Positions 8,437 to 18,875 of a stretch of 64,000 nucleotides of DNA are shown one piece after another. A program made the position numbers and the translations under genes. This DNA comes from Rhodobacteraceae bacterium 63075 (GTDB lineage Bacteria > Pseudomonadota > Alphaproteobacteria > Rhodobacterales > Rhodobacteraceae): the NCBI GenBank assembly GCA_003417655.1, contig QVMW01000006.1, positions 1-64,000 of the forward strand, read 5' to 3'. How positions within the stretch are numbered: position 1 is the first letter of the stretch; each line of letters opens with the position of its first letter. A model generated the notes under the pieces. That model had not been told where the DNA came from and searched no databases. It worked only from the letters and a program-made list of their open reading frames with translations.

Positions 8437-8640
8437 ATGCAGCTTCTGGCCCTTTTCTTCGGCTCCACGCTCGGCGCGCTCATTGCCGCGACCGGCTGGC
8501 TGGCCTTCGGGTTCAGCCTCTCGACAGCCCTGACAGTCTATTTCGTCTGCGCCCTGCTGCCGTCAGCCGCATCGCTTCTCATCGGCGCTGCGCAGGTCTT
8601 CACGCAAGACCAGTCGGATACCGCGCCGGTCACTCGCTGA
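8437..8640 (+). CDS. Small two-helix membrane protein
   Basis: The 67-residue product has two hydrophobic stretches, residues 3-25 and 31-54, with a short polar C-terminus, so it is probably an inner-membrane hairpin with both ends on one side. AGGAG stands 7 nt before the ATG at 8437, whereas an in-frame GTG at 8431 is too close to it. The last 11 bp overlap the 3' end of tesA on the opposite strand. No family is recognised. Confidence 0.65.
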   Translation: MQLLALFFGSTLGALIAATGWLAFGFSLSTALTVYFVCALLPSAASLLIGAAQVFTQDQSDTAPVTR

Positions 8641-9319
8641 GCCGCGCCCGCTCCACCAGCTTCAGAACTTTCGGCCCCAGCGCCTTCACGATGCGCTGAA
8701 CTCCTTTGGCATCGGGATGGATGCCGTCCGGCTGCATGTCGTCCAGCCCGTCTTCCGGCGCGCCCTTGAGCGGCCCGAGGAAATCCCGCGCGAAAAGCAG
8801 GTCATGCTGCTCGGCCAGCGCCGGGTAGAGCCCGTCGAATTCCGCCTTGTAGCCTGCGCCGTAATTCCCCGGCGCAACCATCCCGACGAGCAGGACCGGC
8901 AGGCCCTTGGCCTGCGCCGTCTCGATGATGCTCTCGAGATTCGCCCTCACCTGCGCCGGATCGAGCCCGCGCAACATGTCATTGCCGCCCAGCGCGAGGA
9001 TCATCGCCCCGACATCCGGCGTGAGGCTCCAACCGATGCGCGCGGCGCCCCCCGCCGTCGTATCTCCCGACACCCCGCCATTGACCACGACGGCCCCCGC
9101 GCCGCGCGCGTCGAGCCAGTCCTGCAATTGCGGGACGAACCCGTTCTGCTCGATCAGCCCGTATCCCTGCGTCAGGCTGTCTCCGAACGCCAGAATGCGC
9201 AAGGGGCGCTCCTGCGCACCGCTCGCCGCCGCGAAAAGCAGCGCAGCCATGAGCACGAGCGCCTTGCAGAGCGCCGCCACGCCCCCATATGGGTTGAACA
9301 GGTTGAATTTCAGGGTCAT
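8630..9319 (-). CDS. tesA: TesA-like SGNH arylesterase/lysophospholipase
   Basis: The 229-residue exported SGNH hydrolase has a signal peptide with a hydrophobic core near residues 15-33 and likely cleavage after ASGA. Catalytic blocks are complete: Ser48 in GDSL, Gly81, Asn113 in GGND, and Asp198/His201 in DGIHP. TesA cleaves acyl esters and thioesters in the periplasm. The start codon is 4 bp from that of the divergent ybbA, the same arrangement as E. coli tesA-ybbA-ybbP, which suggests a linked role in export or processing of an acylated molecule. Confidence 0.93.
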   Translation of the reverse strand: MTLKFNLFNPYGGVAALCKALVLMAALLFAAASGAQERPLRILAFGDSLTQGYGLIEQNGFVPQLQDWLDARGAGAVVVNGGVSGDTTAGGAARIGWSLTPDVGAMILALGGNDMLRGLDPAQVRANLESIIETAQAKGLPVLLVGMVAPGNYGAGYKAEFDGLYPALAEQHDLLFARDFLGPLKGAPEDGLDDMQPDGIHPDAKGVQRIVKALGPKVLKLVERARLSE

Positions 9320-9323
9320 CTCA

Positions 9324-10004
9324 ATGCCTTCCGCTCATCTCGCGCTTGACCGCGCCGGTCTCACGCTACAAGGCAATGCCGGCCCGGTCACCATCCTTGA
9401 CAGCATCACCCTCTCCATCGCCCCGCGCGAAACCGTCGCGCTGACGGGGCCTTCGGGCTCGGGCAAATCCTCGCTGCTCATGCTCATGGGCGGGCTCGAA
9501 CGCGCCAGTTCAGGCGAGGTGACGGCGCTCGGACACGACCTTGGGCTGATGAGCGAGGATGCGCTCGCCCGGTTTCGCCTCTCGCATATGGGCATCGTCT
9601 TCCAGTCTTTCCACCTCATCCCGACGCTGACCGCCCTCGAAAACGTCGCCCTGCCGCTCGAACTCGCCGGTGACAGGGCGGCGCGCGACAAGGCCCGCGC
9701 CGGGCTGGCCGCCGTCGGGCTCGAAGCACGCGAAGGCCACTACCCCGCGCAGCTTTCCGGCGGCGAGCAACAGCGCACGGCGCTGGCCCGCGCGCTCGCC
9801 CCCCGGCCCGACATCCTGCTCGCCGACGAGCCGACAGGCAATCTCGACAGCGCCACCGGCGCGGAGGTGGCCGATCTCATCTTCGCGCTCTGCGCCGAGG
9901 CGGGCACGACGCTGGTTCTGGTCAGCCATGACGAAGCCCTTGCCAGCCGCTGCCAGCGCATGCTGCGGCTCCATGGCGGCCAGCTTCTGGACCCGGTGTC
10001 TTGA
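9324..10004 (+). CDS. ybbA: ABC transporter ATP-binding protein, YbbA/LolD type
   Basis: The 226-residue ATPase subunit has Walker A GPSGSGKS (residues 42-49), a Q-loop in IVFQSFHLIP, signature LSGGEQQR and Walker B ILLADEPTGNLDS. It belongs to the MacB/LolD group that drives extracytoplasmic release or mechanotransmission rather than ordinary import. The ATG at 9324 is only 4 bp from the divergent tesA start, so each promoter must lie inside the other gene. Its stop overlaps the TTG start of the permease, indicating translational coupling. Confidence 0.93.
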   Translation: MPSAHLALDRAGLTLQGNAGPVTILDSITLSIAPRETVALTGPSGSGKSSLLMLMGGLERASSGEVTALGHDLGLMSEDALARFRLSHMGIVFQSFHLIPTLTALENVALPLELAGDRAARDKARAGLAAVGLEAREGHYPAQLSGGEQQRTALARALAPRPDILLADEPTGNLDSATGAEVADLIFALCAEAGTTLVLVSHDEALASRCQRMLRLHGGQLLDPVS

Positions 10005-12514
10005 CCGGGGTCGCCCTGCGCCTTGCCATGGCCGAGCTGCGCGGCGGCTTGCGGAGCTTTCACGTCTTTCTCATCTGCCTCGCGCTCGGCGTGGCCGCCA
10101 TCGCCGCCATCGGCACGATCCGCATTAGCCTCGAACGCGGGCTGAGCGAGAATGGCGCGGCGCTCTTGGGCGGCGACGGTGAGGTCTCGCTCACCTATCG
10201 CTTCGCCACCCCCGAGGAGCGCGCCGTTCTGGAGGCCGAGTCGCGCCGCGTCTCGGAAATCGCCGATTTCCGCTCCATGGCGGTGGCGGGAGACCGGCGC
10301 GTGCTCACGCAGGTCAAGGCCGTTGACGGCGCCTACCCGCTGACAGGCGAGGTGAAGCTCGCGCCCGCCATGCCGCTCGGCGCGGCGCTGGAGCCGCGCG
10401 AGGGCCTCTACGGTGCCGTGCTCGCGCCCCAGCTCATCGCGCGCCTCGGCCTCGAGATCGGCGATAGCTTCCGGCTCGGCGATGCGCGCTACCGCTTGCG
10501 CGCCGCGCTCACGCGCGAGCCCGACAGCCTCGGCGTCGGCATCTCCATCGGCCCGCGCACGCTTCTGCTGCGCGAGGCTCTGGAGGGCGCGGGCCTGCTC
10601 GCCCCCGGCACGCTCTTCAACAGTTTCTACAGGCTCGATCTGCCCGAGGCGGCAGACCCCGACGCCGTGCGCGCGCGGCTCGAAAGCGCCCTGCCCGAGA
10701 GCGGGCTGAGCTGGCGCGATGCCCGCAACGCCGCGCCGCAGGCCGCCGAGTTCATCGACAGGATCGGCGCGTTCCTCGTGCTCATAGGCTTCTCCGGCCT
10801 CGCCATGGGCGGGATCGGCGTCTCGCTCGCCGTGCAGGCCTATCTCGCGCGCAAGACCCCCGTGATCGCCACGCTCCGCTCGATCGGCGCGCCCGCCCGG
10901 GTGATTCTCACAAGCTACGGCGCGCAGATCGCCGCGCTGGCCCTGCTCGGCACCGGCCTCGGCCTTGTCCTGGGCGGGCTCCTGCCGCTCCTCCTTGGCC
11001 CCTGGCTTGCCGCGCAGCTCCCTGTGCCTGCGGAATTCGGCCTTTACGGCGCGCCGCTCGTCGAGGCGGGGCTCTATGGCCTCCTGACCGCGCTGATCTT
11101 CACCGCCTGGCCGCTCGCGCGCTCCGAGAATGTCCGCGCCGGGGCGCTCTTTCGCGAGAGCGCGGAAAGCGGCGATGGCCTGCCGCGCTGGCCCTGGCTC
11201 GCCGTGATCCTCGCCGCGACGGCGGCGCTCATCGCGCTGGCCGCGTGGTTCTCGGGCAATCTCCAGCTCACGCTCTACACCGCGGGGGCGCTGGCCGCCG
11301 TCATGCTCGCGCTCGCCGTGACGGCCCAGCTCATCCGCGCAGGCGCGCGCCGCCTCCATCGCCGCGCATCCCTGCCGCCCATGCGCCGCCTCGCCCTGGC
11401 AGCCATCGGCGGCGCGCGCTCCGACGCGCTCACGACCGTGCTCTCGCTGGGCCTCGGGCTTTCGGTCCTGTCCTTCGTCGGGCAGGTCGATGGCAACCTG
11501 CAACGCTCCATCCAGGGTGAGCTTCCGGATGTCGCGCCGTCCTTCTTCTTCATCGACATCCAGAAGAATCAGCTTTCCGGCTTCGAGGAGAGCCTGCGCA
11601 CGCAGGACAGCGTCAGCCGGATCGAGACCGCGCCGATGCTGCGCGGGATCATCAGCGAGATCAACGGACGCCCCGCCGCCGAAGTGGCGGGCGATCACTG
11701 GGTGCTGGAGGGCGACCGGGGGATCACATATTACGACGCGCTGCCGGAGAACTGGACGCTCACCGCGGGCGAGAACTGGCCTGAGGGCGCGGACGGTCCG
11801 CCGCAGCTCAGCTTCGCCGCAGAAGAAGCGGAGGAAATGGGTCTGAAGCTGGGCGACAATGTTACCGTGAATGTGCTCGGCCGCGCCATCACAGCCGAGA
11901 TCACGGGGTTCCGCGAGGTCGATTTCTCGACCGCCGGGATCGGCTTCGTCATGGCCATGAACCCGGGCGCAATCGCCGCCGCGCCGCACAGCCTGATCGC
12001 CACGGTCTATGCCGACCCCGAGGCCGAAGCGCGAATATTGAGCGACATCTCGGCCAGGTATCCCAACATCACGGCCATTCCCGTCAGCGAGGCCATCGCG
12101 CGGGTGGCGGAGGTTTTCGCCGCGCTTGCCGGGGCGACGCGCTGGGGCGCGGCGGCGGCCATCCTCGCAGGTGTCGTCGTGCTCATCGGCGCGGCAGGCA
12201 CGGGCGCGGCGCAGCGCGCGCGGGAGACGGCCATTCTCAAGACGCTGGGGGCAACGCGCCGCCGCATCCTCACGAGTTTCCTCTGGCGGGCGGGGCTGCT
12301 GGGCGCGGCGGCGGGGCTCATCGCCCTCGCCGCCGGGATTGCCGCCGCCTGGGCCGTGAGCCGCTTCCTCTTCGAGGCGGATTTCGCGGTGATCTGGCCC
12401 TCGGCCCTCATCATCCTCGCCTGCGGGACGCTGGCCAACCTCGCCGCCAACCTCGCCTTCTCGCTCCGCGCCCTCGGCGCGCGGCCCGCGCAGGTGCTCA
12501 GGGCGGAGGGGTGA
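10001..12514 (+). CDS. ybbP: FtsX-fold ABC permease, YbbP type
   Basis: This 837-residue inner-membrane protein has one N-terminal helix (HVFLICLALGVAAIAAIGTI), a large periplasmic domain, a cluster of helices near residues 250-480, a second periplasmic domain and a C-terminal FtsX set with ETAILKTLGATRRRILTSF near residue 745. This duplicated FtsX layout is that of YbbP. It pairs with the upstream ATPase. Translation probably begins at a TTG overlapping the ybbA stop (TTGA); the next ATG, at 10028, would remove nine residues. The cargo is unknown. Confidence 0.9.
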   Translation: MTGVALRLAMAELRGGLRSFHVFLICLALGVAAIAAIGTIRISLERGLSENGAALLGGDGEVSLTYRFATPEERAVLEAESRRVSEIADFRSMAVAGDRRVLTQVKAVDGAYPLTGEVKLAPAMPLGAALEPREGLYGAVLAPQLIARLGLEIGDSFRLGDARYRLRAALTREPDSLGVGISIGPRTLLLREALEGAGLLAPGTLFNSFYRLDLPEAADPDAVRARLESALPESGLSWRDARNAAPQAAEFIDRIGAFLVLIGFSGLAMGGIGVSLAVQAYLARKTPVIATLRSIGAPARVILTSYGAQIAALALLGTGLGLVLGGLLPLLLGPWLAAQLPVPAEFGLYGAPLVEAGLYGLLTALIFTAWPLARSENVRAGALFRESAESGDGLPRWPWLAVILAATAALIALAAWFSGNLQLTLYTAGALAAVMLALAVTAQLIRAGARRLHRRASLPPMRRLALAAIGGARSDALTTVLSLGLGLSVLSFVGQVDGNLQRSIQGELPDVAPSFFFIDIQKNQLSGFEESLRTQDSVSRIETAPMLRGIISEINGRPAAEVAGDHWVLEGDRGITYYDALPENWTLTAGENWPEGADGPPQLSFAAEEAEEMGLKLGDNVTVNVLGRAITAEITGFREVDFSTAGIGFVMAMNPGAIAAAPHSLIATVYADPEAEARILSDISARYPNITAIPVSEAIARVAEVFAALAGATRWGAAAAILAGVVVLIGAAGTGAAQRARETAILKTLGATRRRILTSFLWRAGLLGAAAGLIALAAGIAAAWAVSRFLFEADFAVIWPSALIILACGTLANLAANLAFSLRALGARPAQVLRAEG

Positions 12515-12939
12515 TCGGAGCGGTGCCCCTGAAGTGCAGCGACCTGCTCTGAGCTCTGTCGGCATCCTTGGTTACGCGTGATCCGCTTGGCCCGCGCATC
12601 TGCCGACCTCGCATTGCGGCGTTGTCGTTGCGTGCGACGGCTCTGTGCGGGCTCGGGAGTTTGCAAAGTGGCGAATCCCGAGTTCGAGCCAAAAGCGGTC
12701 GCTCGATCAAAAGCCCCGCGCGAATAGCGCCGAAGGCGCCGCGCATCGCCGACGCGCCCCCACGCGGCGGCGATTTGGCTGGGCTTGGCGCATCGCTCCG
12801 ATTTCGTTCGGATTTGGCTGCCATAAAGTGCCTAGCCCCGGCGTCGCTTCGCCACCGCGCGCGTCGGCAATGCGCGGCTTGATCGAGCGTCTGCTCCAGG
12901 GCGGCACGCCGCCACTCACCTCAAACCGATCACAGCACC
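12515..12939. repeat. Intergenic region with long imperfect inverted repeat
   Basis: These 425 bases between ybbP and gcvP (convergent) hold no gene. The block from 12701 (GCTCGATCAAAAGCC, then GCGCATCGCCGACGCGC to 12757) recurs inverted at 12857-12888 (GCGCGCGTCGGCAATGCGC, then GGCTTGATCGAGC). The left arm carries about 22 extra bases that include GCGCC-GAA-GGCGC. The spacer contains GGCG/CGCC and CCGATTTCGTTCGG pairings. It could act as a bidirectional terminator or be a decayed repetitive element. Confidence 0.6.
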
Positions 12940-15789
<2,850 letters not shown>

Positions 15790-15814
15790 GGCACTCTCCT
15801 GACAGGCAGCGGCG

Positions 15815-15851
15815 TTTCTTCTTGCTGAAAATATCCCCGCCGGAGGCTCCC
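15815..15851. repeat. Dispersed CTTGC-AAATATCC motif, copy 1
   Basis: The sequence TTCTTGCTGAAAATATCCCC followed by GCCGGAGG occupies the gcvH-gcvP gap. Related strings occur at 21311, 56914 (opposite strand) and 60371. The short conserved core TTCTTG...AAATAyCC and purely intergenic placement suggest a repeated regulatory or 3'-end signal; function unknown. Confidence 0.55.
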
Positions 15852-15867
15852 CCGGCAGGGACCGGGA

Positions 15868-16227
15868 TCACCCGATGAAGGCCTTGTAGGCCGCTTCATC
15901 CATGTAATCGTCCATCGGCGACAGGTCCGAGGGCTTCATCTTGAAGAACCAGGCGTCCCCCATCGGGTCGTCATTGACCTTGCCGGGTTCGTCCACGATT
16001 CCCTCGTTCACTTCCACGATCTCCCCGTCGAGCGGGGCGAGGATGTCCGAAGCCGCCTTGACGCTCTCGATCACGCAGATGTCCTCGTCCTTGGTCACTT
16101 CCGTGCCCTCCTCGGGCAGTTCGACGAAGACGACATCGCCCAGTTGCTCGCTGGCGTGCTCGGTGATCCCGACGACGATCAGCCCGTCTTCCTCGCGCAG
16201 CCACTCATGCTCTTCGGTGTATTTCAT
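15868..16227 (-). CDS. gcvH: Glycine cleavage system H protein
   Basis: The 119-residue lipoyl carrier shuttles the aminomethyl intermediate between GcvP, GcvT and the L protein. The lipoylated residue is Lys57 in VIESVKAASDI, and the flanking Glu/Gly pattern is standard. The ATG at 16227 has GGAGAG 6-8 nt upstream and gives the usual MKYTEEHEWL start; the longer in-frame start at 16290 would overlap gcvT. It lies 22 bp after gcvT and upstream of gcvP. Confidence 0.97.
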   Translation of the reverse strand: MKYTEEHEWLREEDGLIVVGITEHASEQLGDVVFVELPEEGTEVTKDEDICVIESVKAASDILAPLDGEIVEVNEGIVDEPGKVNDDPMGDAWFFKMKPSDLSPMDDYMDEAAYKAFIG

Positions 16228-16249
16228 ATCTGGTCTCTCCTTGTTGGAC

Positions 16250-17365
16250 TTATCTCTTGAACCCTGCCGGAACGAAGGGCAGCTCGGCAACCGTCACCGG
16301 CAGCCGCTTGCCGCGCAGCTCGCCGAAAAGCCGCGTGCCGATCTTGCTCATCGCTGTCGGCACATACCCCATCGCCATGGGCGCGCCCAAGCTCGGGCCG
16401 AAGGCACCGGAGGTGACATGGCCCACCGCCGCGCCGCCCTCCTCGGCCGCAAAAAGCGCCGTGCCCTCGCGCATCGGCGCGCGCCCCTCGGGGGCGAGGC
16501 CCACGCGCTTCTTCGCCGCGCCGTTTTCCAGTTCATGAAAGATGCGCTCTTCGCCGGGGAAACCGCCCGCGCGCGCGCCGCCTTTCCTGCGGACCTTCTG
16601 GATGCCCCAGCTCAGCGCCGCGTCCACCGGGCTCGTGCCCGCGTCAATGTCATTTCCATAAAGGCAAAGCCCCGCCTCGAGCCGCAAAGAGTTGCGCGCC
16701 CCAAGCCCGATGGCCTCCACGCGCGCGTCACTGAGCAGGATCTGCGACAGCTCCACCGCCGCCTCGGCCGGAACGGAAATCTCGAACCCGTCCTCGCCCG
16801 TGTAGCCCGAGCGCGACAGCCAGCAGTCCACGCCATTGAGCGAGAGCGTGGCCACATCCATGAATTTCATCTGCGCCACCTCCGGCGCGAGCACGGCCAG
16901 CGCCGCCTCGGCCCCCGGCCCTTGCAGCGCGAGCAGCGCGCGGTCCGTGATCTCCACGACCTCGGCTTCCGGCTCCAGCGCCGCGCGCATCCGCGCCACG
17001 TCGGCCTCCTTGCAGGCCGCGTTGACCACCACCAAGAGGTGATCGCCGCGATTGGCGAACATCAGATCGTCCTCGATCCCGCCTGCGTCATTGGTGAAGA
17101 ACCCGTAGCGCTGGCGGCCCTCCTTCAGGCCGATCACGTCCTGCGGCACCAGCCGCTCGAAGCGTTCGGCCACGCCTGCGCCCCGAAGGATCACCTGGCC
17201 CATGTGGCTCACGTCGAAGAGCCCGGCCTCGGCGCGGGTGTGCAGATGCTCCTTCATCACGCCCAGCGGGTATTGCACGGGCATCTCGTAGCCCGCGAAA
17301 GGCACCATCTTCGCGCCCAGCTCGATGTGAAGATCGTAAAGCGGCGTCCGTTTCAGCTCGGCCAA
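16250..17365 (-). CDS. gcvT: Glycine cleavage system T protein
   Basis: Aminomethyltransferase GcvT (371 residues) releases ammonia from aminomethyl-lipoyl GcvH and makes 5,10-methylene-tetrahydrofolate. Diagnostic segments include MVPFAGYEMPVQYP, GLFDVSHMGQ near residue 50 and SGYTGEDGFEISVP near residue 185. It is the first gene of the operon and is preceded by the tandem glycine aptamer, so expression should rise with glycine. Confidence 0.96.
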   Translation of the reverse strand: MAELKRTPLYDLHIELGAKMVPFAGYEMPVQYPLGVMKEHLHTRAEAGLFDVSHMGQVILRGAGVAERFERLVPQDVIGLKEGRQRYGFFTNDAGGIEDDLMFANRGDHLLVVVNAACKEADVARMRAALEPEAEVVEITDRALLALQGPGAEAALAVLAPEVAQMKFMDVATLSLNGVDCWLSRSGYTGEDGFEISVPAEAAVELSQILLSDARVEAIGLGARNSLRLEAGLCLYGNDIDAGTSPVDAALSWGIQKVRRKGGARAGGFPGEERIFHELENGAAKKRVGLAPEGRAPMREGTALFAAEEGGAAVGHVTSGAFGPSLGAPMAMGYVPTAMSKIGTRLFGELRGKRLPVTVAELPFVPAGFKR

Positions 17366-17421
17366 TGTGCCTCTCCCCTCGCACCCGTGCCGTCATCTGA
17401 AACGCATCGGGCATCAACCTC

Positions 17422-17603
17422 GCGCATGCACTTCATGCGCCTTGACGCCCCCTCTGTCCTTTCGCCTGAGATCGCTATCCCTTCGGCGGGCGCGCCTGGC
17501 GCCTCTCTCCAGAGTGTGTCGGGCCCGCTGGTCCTGAAGCCTGAGAGTTTCCGGGGCGGTTGCTCCTTCGGCATCGGCGCTGCGCCGATTCTCCCAGCGG
17601 GTC
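17422..17603 (-). promoter_or_regulatory. Tandem glycine riboswitch upstream of gcvT
   Basis: On the minus strand two type I glycine aptamers lie in series. The first contains GGGAGA, GCCGAAGGAGCAA and AACTCTCAGG (about 17603-17541). The second contains GGAGAG, GCCGAAGGGATAGC, ATCTCAGGCGAAAGGACAG and a closing G-run (about 17515-17446). This two-aptamer order is known to bind glycine and switch gcv operons on. A further hairpin, GCGCATG-AAGTG-CATGCGC (17440-17422), lies between the second aptamer and the gcvT start without a following T-run. It could be part of an expression platform acting on translation or antitermination (inference). Confidence 0.93.
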
Positions 17604-17669
17604 ACGGGCATACGCTAGTATGCAATCGCGCCGCGCGCAAGCACCTGCCCGCGCGCAGGCATCCACCAG

Positions 17670-18137
17670 TCAGGCAGGCACCGGCCGGGAGGCCCCTTGA
17701 CAGGGCACACTGCCCAGCAGCGCCTTGAGCGGGTCGTTCTCGCAGATCAGCGCGTCCAGCGTCACCCCGTCGAGATGCGCATAAAAAGCATGCGCCGCAT
17801 CGGTGATCGCCAGGCGCAGCCGGCAGGCATCGACCAGCGGGCAGGTATTGTCCACATCGGCAAAGCACTCGGCCAGCGGCACTTCGCTCTCGAACTCGCG
17901 GAACACCTCGCCGATCACGATGTCTCCAGGCGCGCGCGCCAGTTGCAGCCCGCCCTTGCGGCCCCGCTGCGTGCGGATGAACCCGGACTGCGCCAGCCGG
18001 TTGATGACCTGCGCAAGATGGTTCTCCGAGGCGTTGCACGGCCCCGCGATCTCGGCCTTGGTGACGAGGCGGTCCCTGTTCACCCCGCAAAACATGAGGA
18101 CTCTGACGGCAATGTTCGTGCGTTTCGTGATGCGCAT
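17670..18137 (-). CDS. nsrR: Rrf2-family regulator, NsrR-like
   Basis: This 155-residue protein has an N-terminal winged helix (MRITKRTNIAVRVLMF; ENHLAQVINRL) and three cysteines for an iron-sulphur cluster: Cys91, Cys99 and Cys105. The C-x7-C-x5-C spacing equals that of Bacillus NsrR, and Asn8 sits where NsrR has its extra ligand. NsrR senses nitric oxide and represses detoxification genes. IscR and RirA have different cysteine spacing, which argues against them. An FNR-type site lies 60 bp upstream. No NO-detoxification gene is in the window, so targets lie elsewhere. Confidence 0.82.
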   Translation of the reverse strand: MRITKRTNIAVRVLMFCGVNRDRLVTKAEIAGPCNASENHLAQVINRLAQSGFIRTQRGRKGGLQLARAPGDIVIGEVFREFESEVPLAECFADVDNTCPLVDACRLRLAITDAAHAFYAHLDGVTLDALICENDPLKALLGSVPCQGASRPVPA

Positions 18138-18196
18138 GGTGCGGCCTCTCCGGCGTTAAGCTGCACGCCTCATACACCATTTGCCGCCCGATCCGT

Positions 18197-18210
18197 TTGA
18201 CACAGATCAA
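18197..18210. promoter_or_regulatory. FNR/NNR-type site between nsrR and a GGCT gene
   Basis: TTGACACAGATCAA matches the TTGAT-N4-ATCAA consensus with one change. It lies 60 bp before nsrR and 23 bp before the divergent ATG at 18233. The distance suits activation of nsrR and, if the plus-strand promoter overlaps, repression of the other gene. Confidence 0.6.
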
Positions 18211-18232
18211 CCACTGCGGCATCAGCCTGTCC

Positions 18233-18805
18233 ATGGATCGTGCATTCTTCTTCGGCTACGGCTCGCTGGTGAACCGCGCCACCCATGCCTACAGCGACGC
18301 GCACCGCGCCTCGGCAAAAGGCTGGCGGCGCGCCTGGCGGCATTCGAAGCTGCGGCCCGTCTCCTTTCTCACGGCCGTGCCCTGCACGGATAGCGAGATC
18401 GACGGGCTCATCGCCCATGTGCCCGGCGATGACTGGGCCGCGCTCGACGCGCGCGAGCGCGCCTATGCCCGCGTGCCAGCCGAGGACATGGTCGCCCACC
18501 CCCTGCCCGAGCCGCCCGGCTCGATCGCCATCTACGCGATTCCCGACGGGCATCATTCCGACCCCTCCGACGAAAACCCGATCCTGCTGAGCTATCTCGA
18601 TGTGGTGATCCAGGGCTTCCTGCGCGAGTTCGGCGAGGCGGGCGCGGCGCGCTTCTTCGAGACGACAACCGGCTGGGACGCCCCCGTGCTCGACGACCGC
18701 GCGCGGCCCGTCTACCCGCGTCACCAGAGCCTCACCGCCGGTGAACGCGACTACGTGAACCGCCAGCTCGCCGCGCTCGGCGCACGGATCATCTGCGAAA
18801 GATGA
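18233..18805 (+). CDS. Gamma-glutamylcyclotransferase-like (AIG2/ChaC fold) protein
   Basis: The 190-residue product has FFGYGSL at residues 5-11, the substrate loop of the gamma-glutamylcyclotransferase fold, and an acidic residue in LDARERAY that may serve as the catalytic acid. Such enzymes form 5-oxoproline from gamma-glutamyl amines or glutathione. The ATG at 18233 is preferred because earlier codons run through the FNR-type site. It is divergent from nsrR, so a link to thiol or NO stress is plausible but unproven, and it converges with gltX. Confidence 0.75.
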   Translation: MDRAFFFGYGSLVNRATHAYSDAHRASAKGWRRAWRHSKLRPVSFLTAVPCTDSEIDGLIAHVPGDDWAALDARERAYARVPAEDMVAHPLPEPPGSIAIYAIPDGHHSDPSDENPILLSYLDVVIQGFLREFGEAGAARFFETTTGWDAPVLDDRARPVYPRHQSLTAGERDYVNRQLAALGARIICER

Positions 18806-18875
18806 ACAGCCGGCGGGCAGGAATTCACCGCGGAAGGGAGAAGCTCCCCGGCGAGCATCGCTGGCCGGGCGCGGC

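Noticed and set aside
9740..12565. 941-codon open frame on the minus strand opposite ybbP
   Set aside because: It is the mirror of ybbP and ybbA in a GC-rich genome. The translation is low-complexity Arg/Glu/Gly/Ala text with no domain, whereas the plus strand encodes a complete FtsX permease.
17353..17666. Several short frames over the gcvT leader
   Set aside because: They coincide with the two glycine aptamers, whose RNA motifs fully explain the sequence.
15941..17728. 595-codon plus-strand frame across gcvH, gcvT and the riboswitch
   Set aside because: It crosses two confirmed genes and a structured RNA on the other strand. The protein is Arg/His-rich and featureless.
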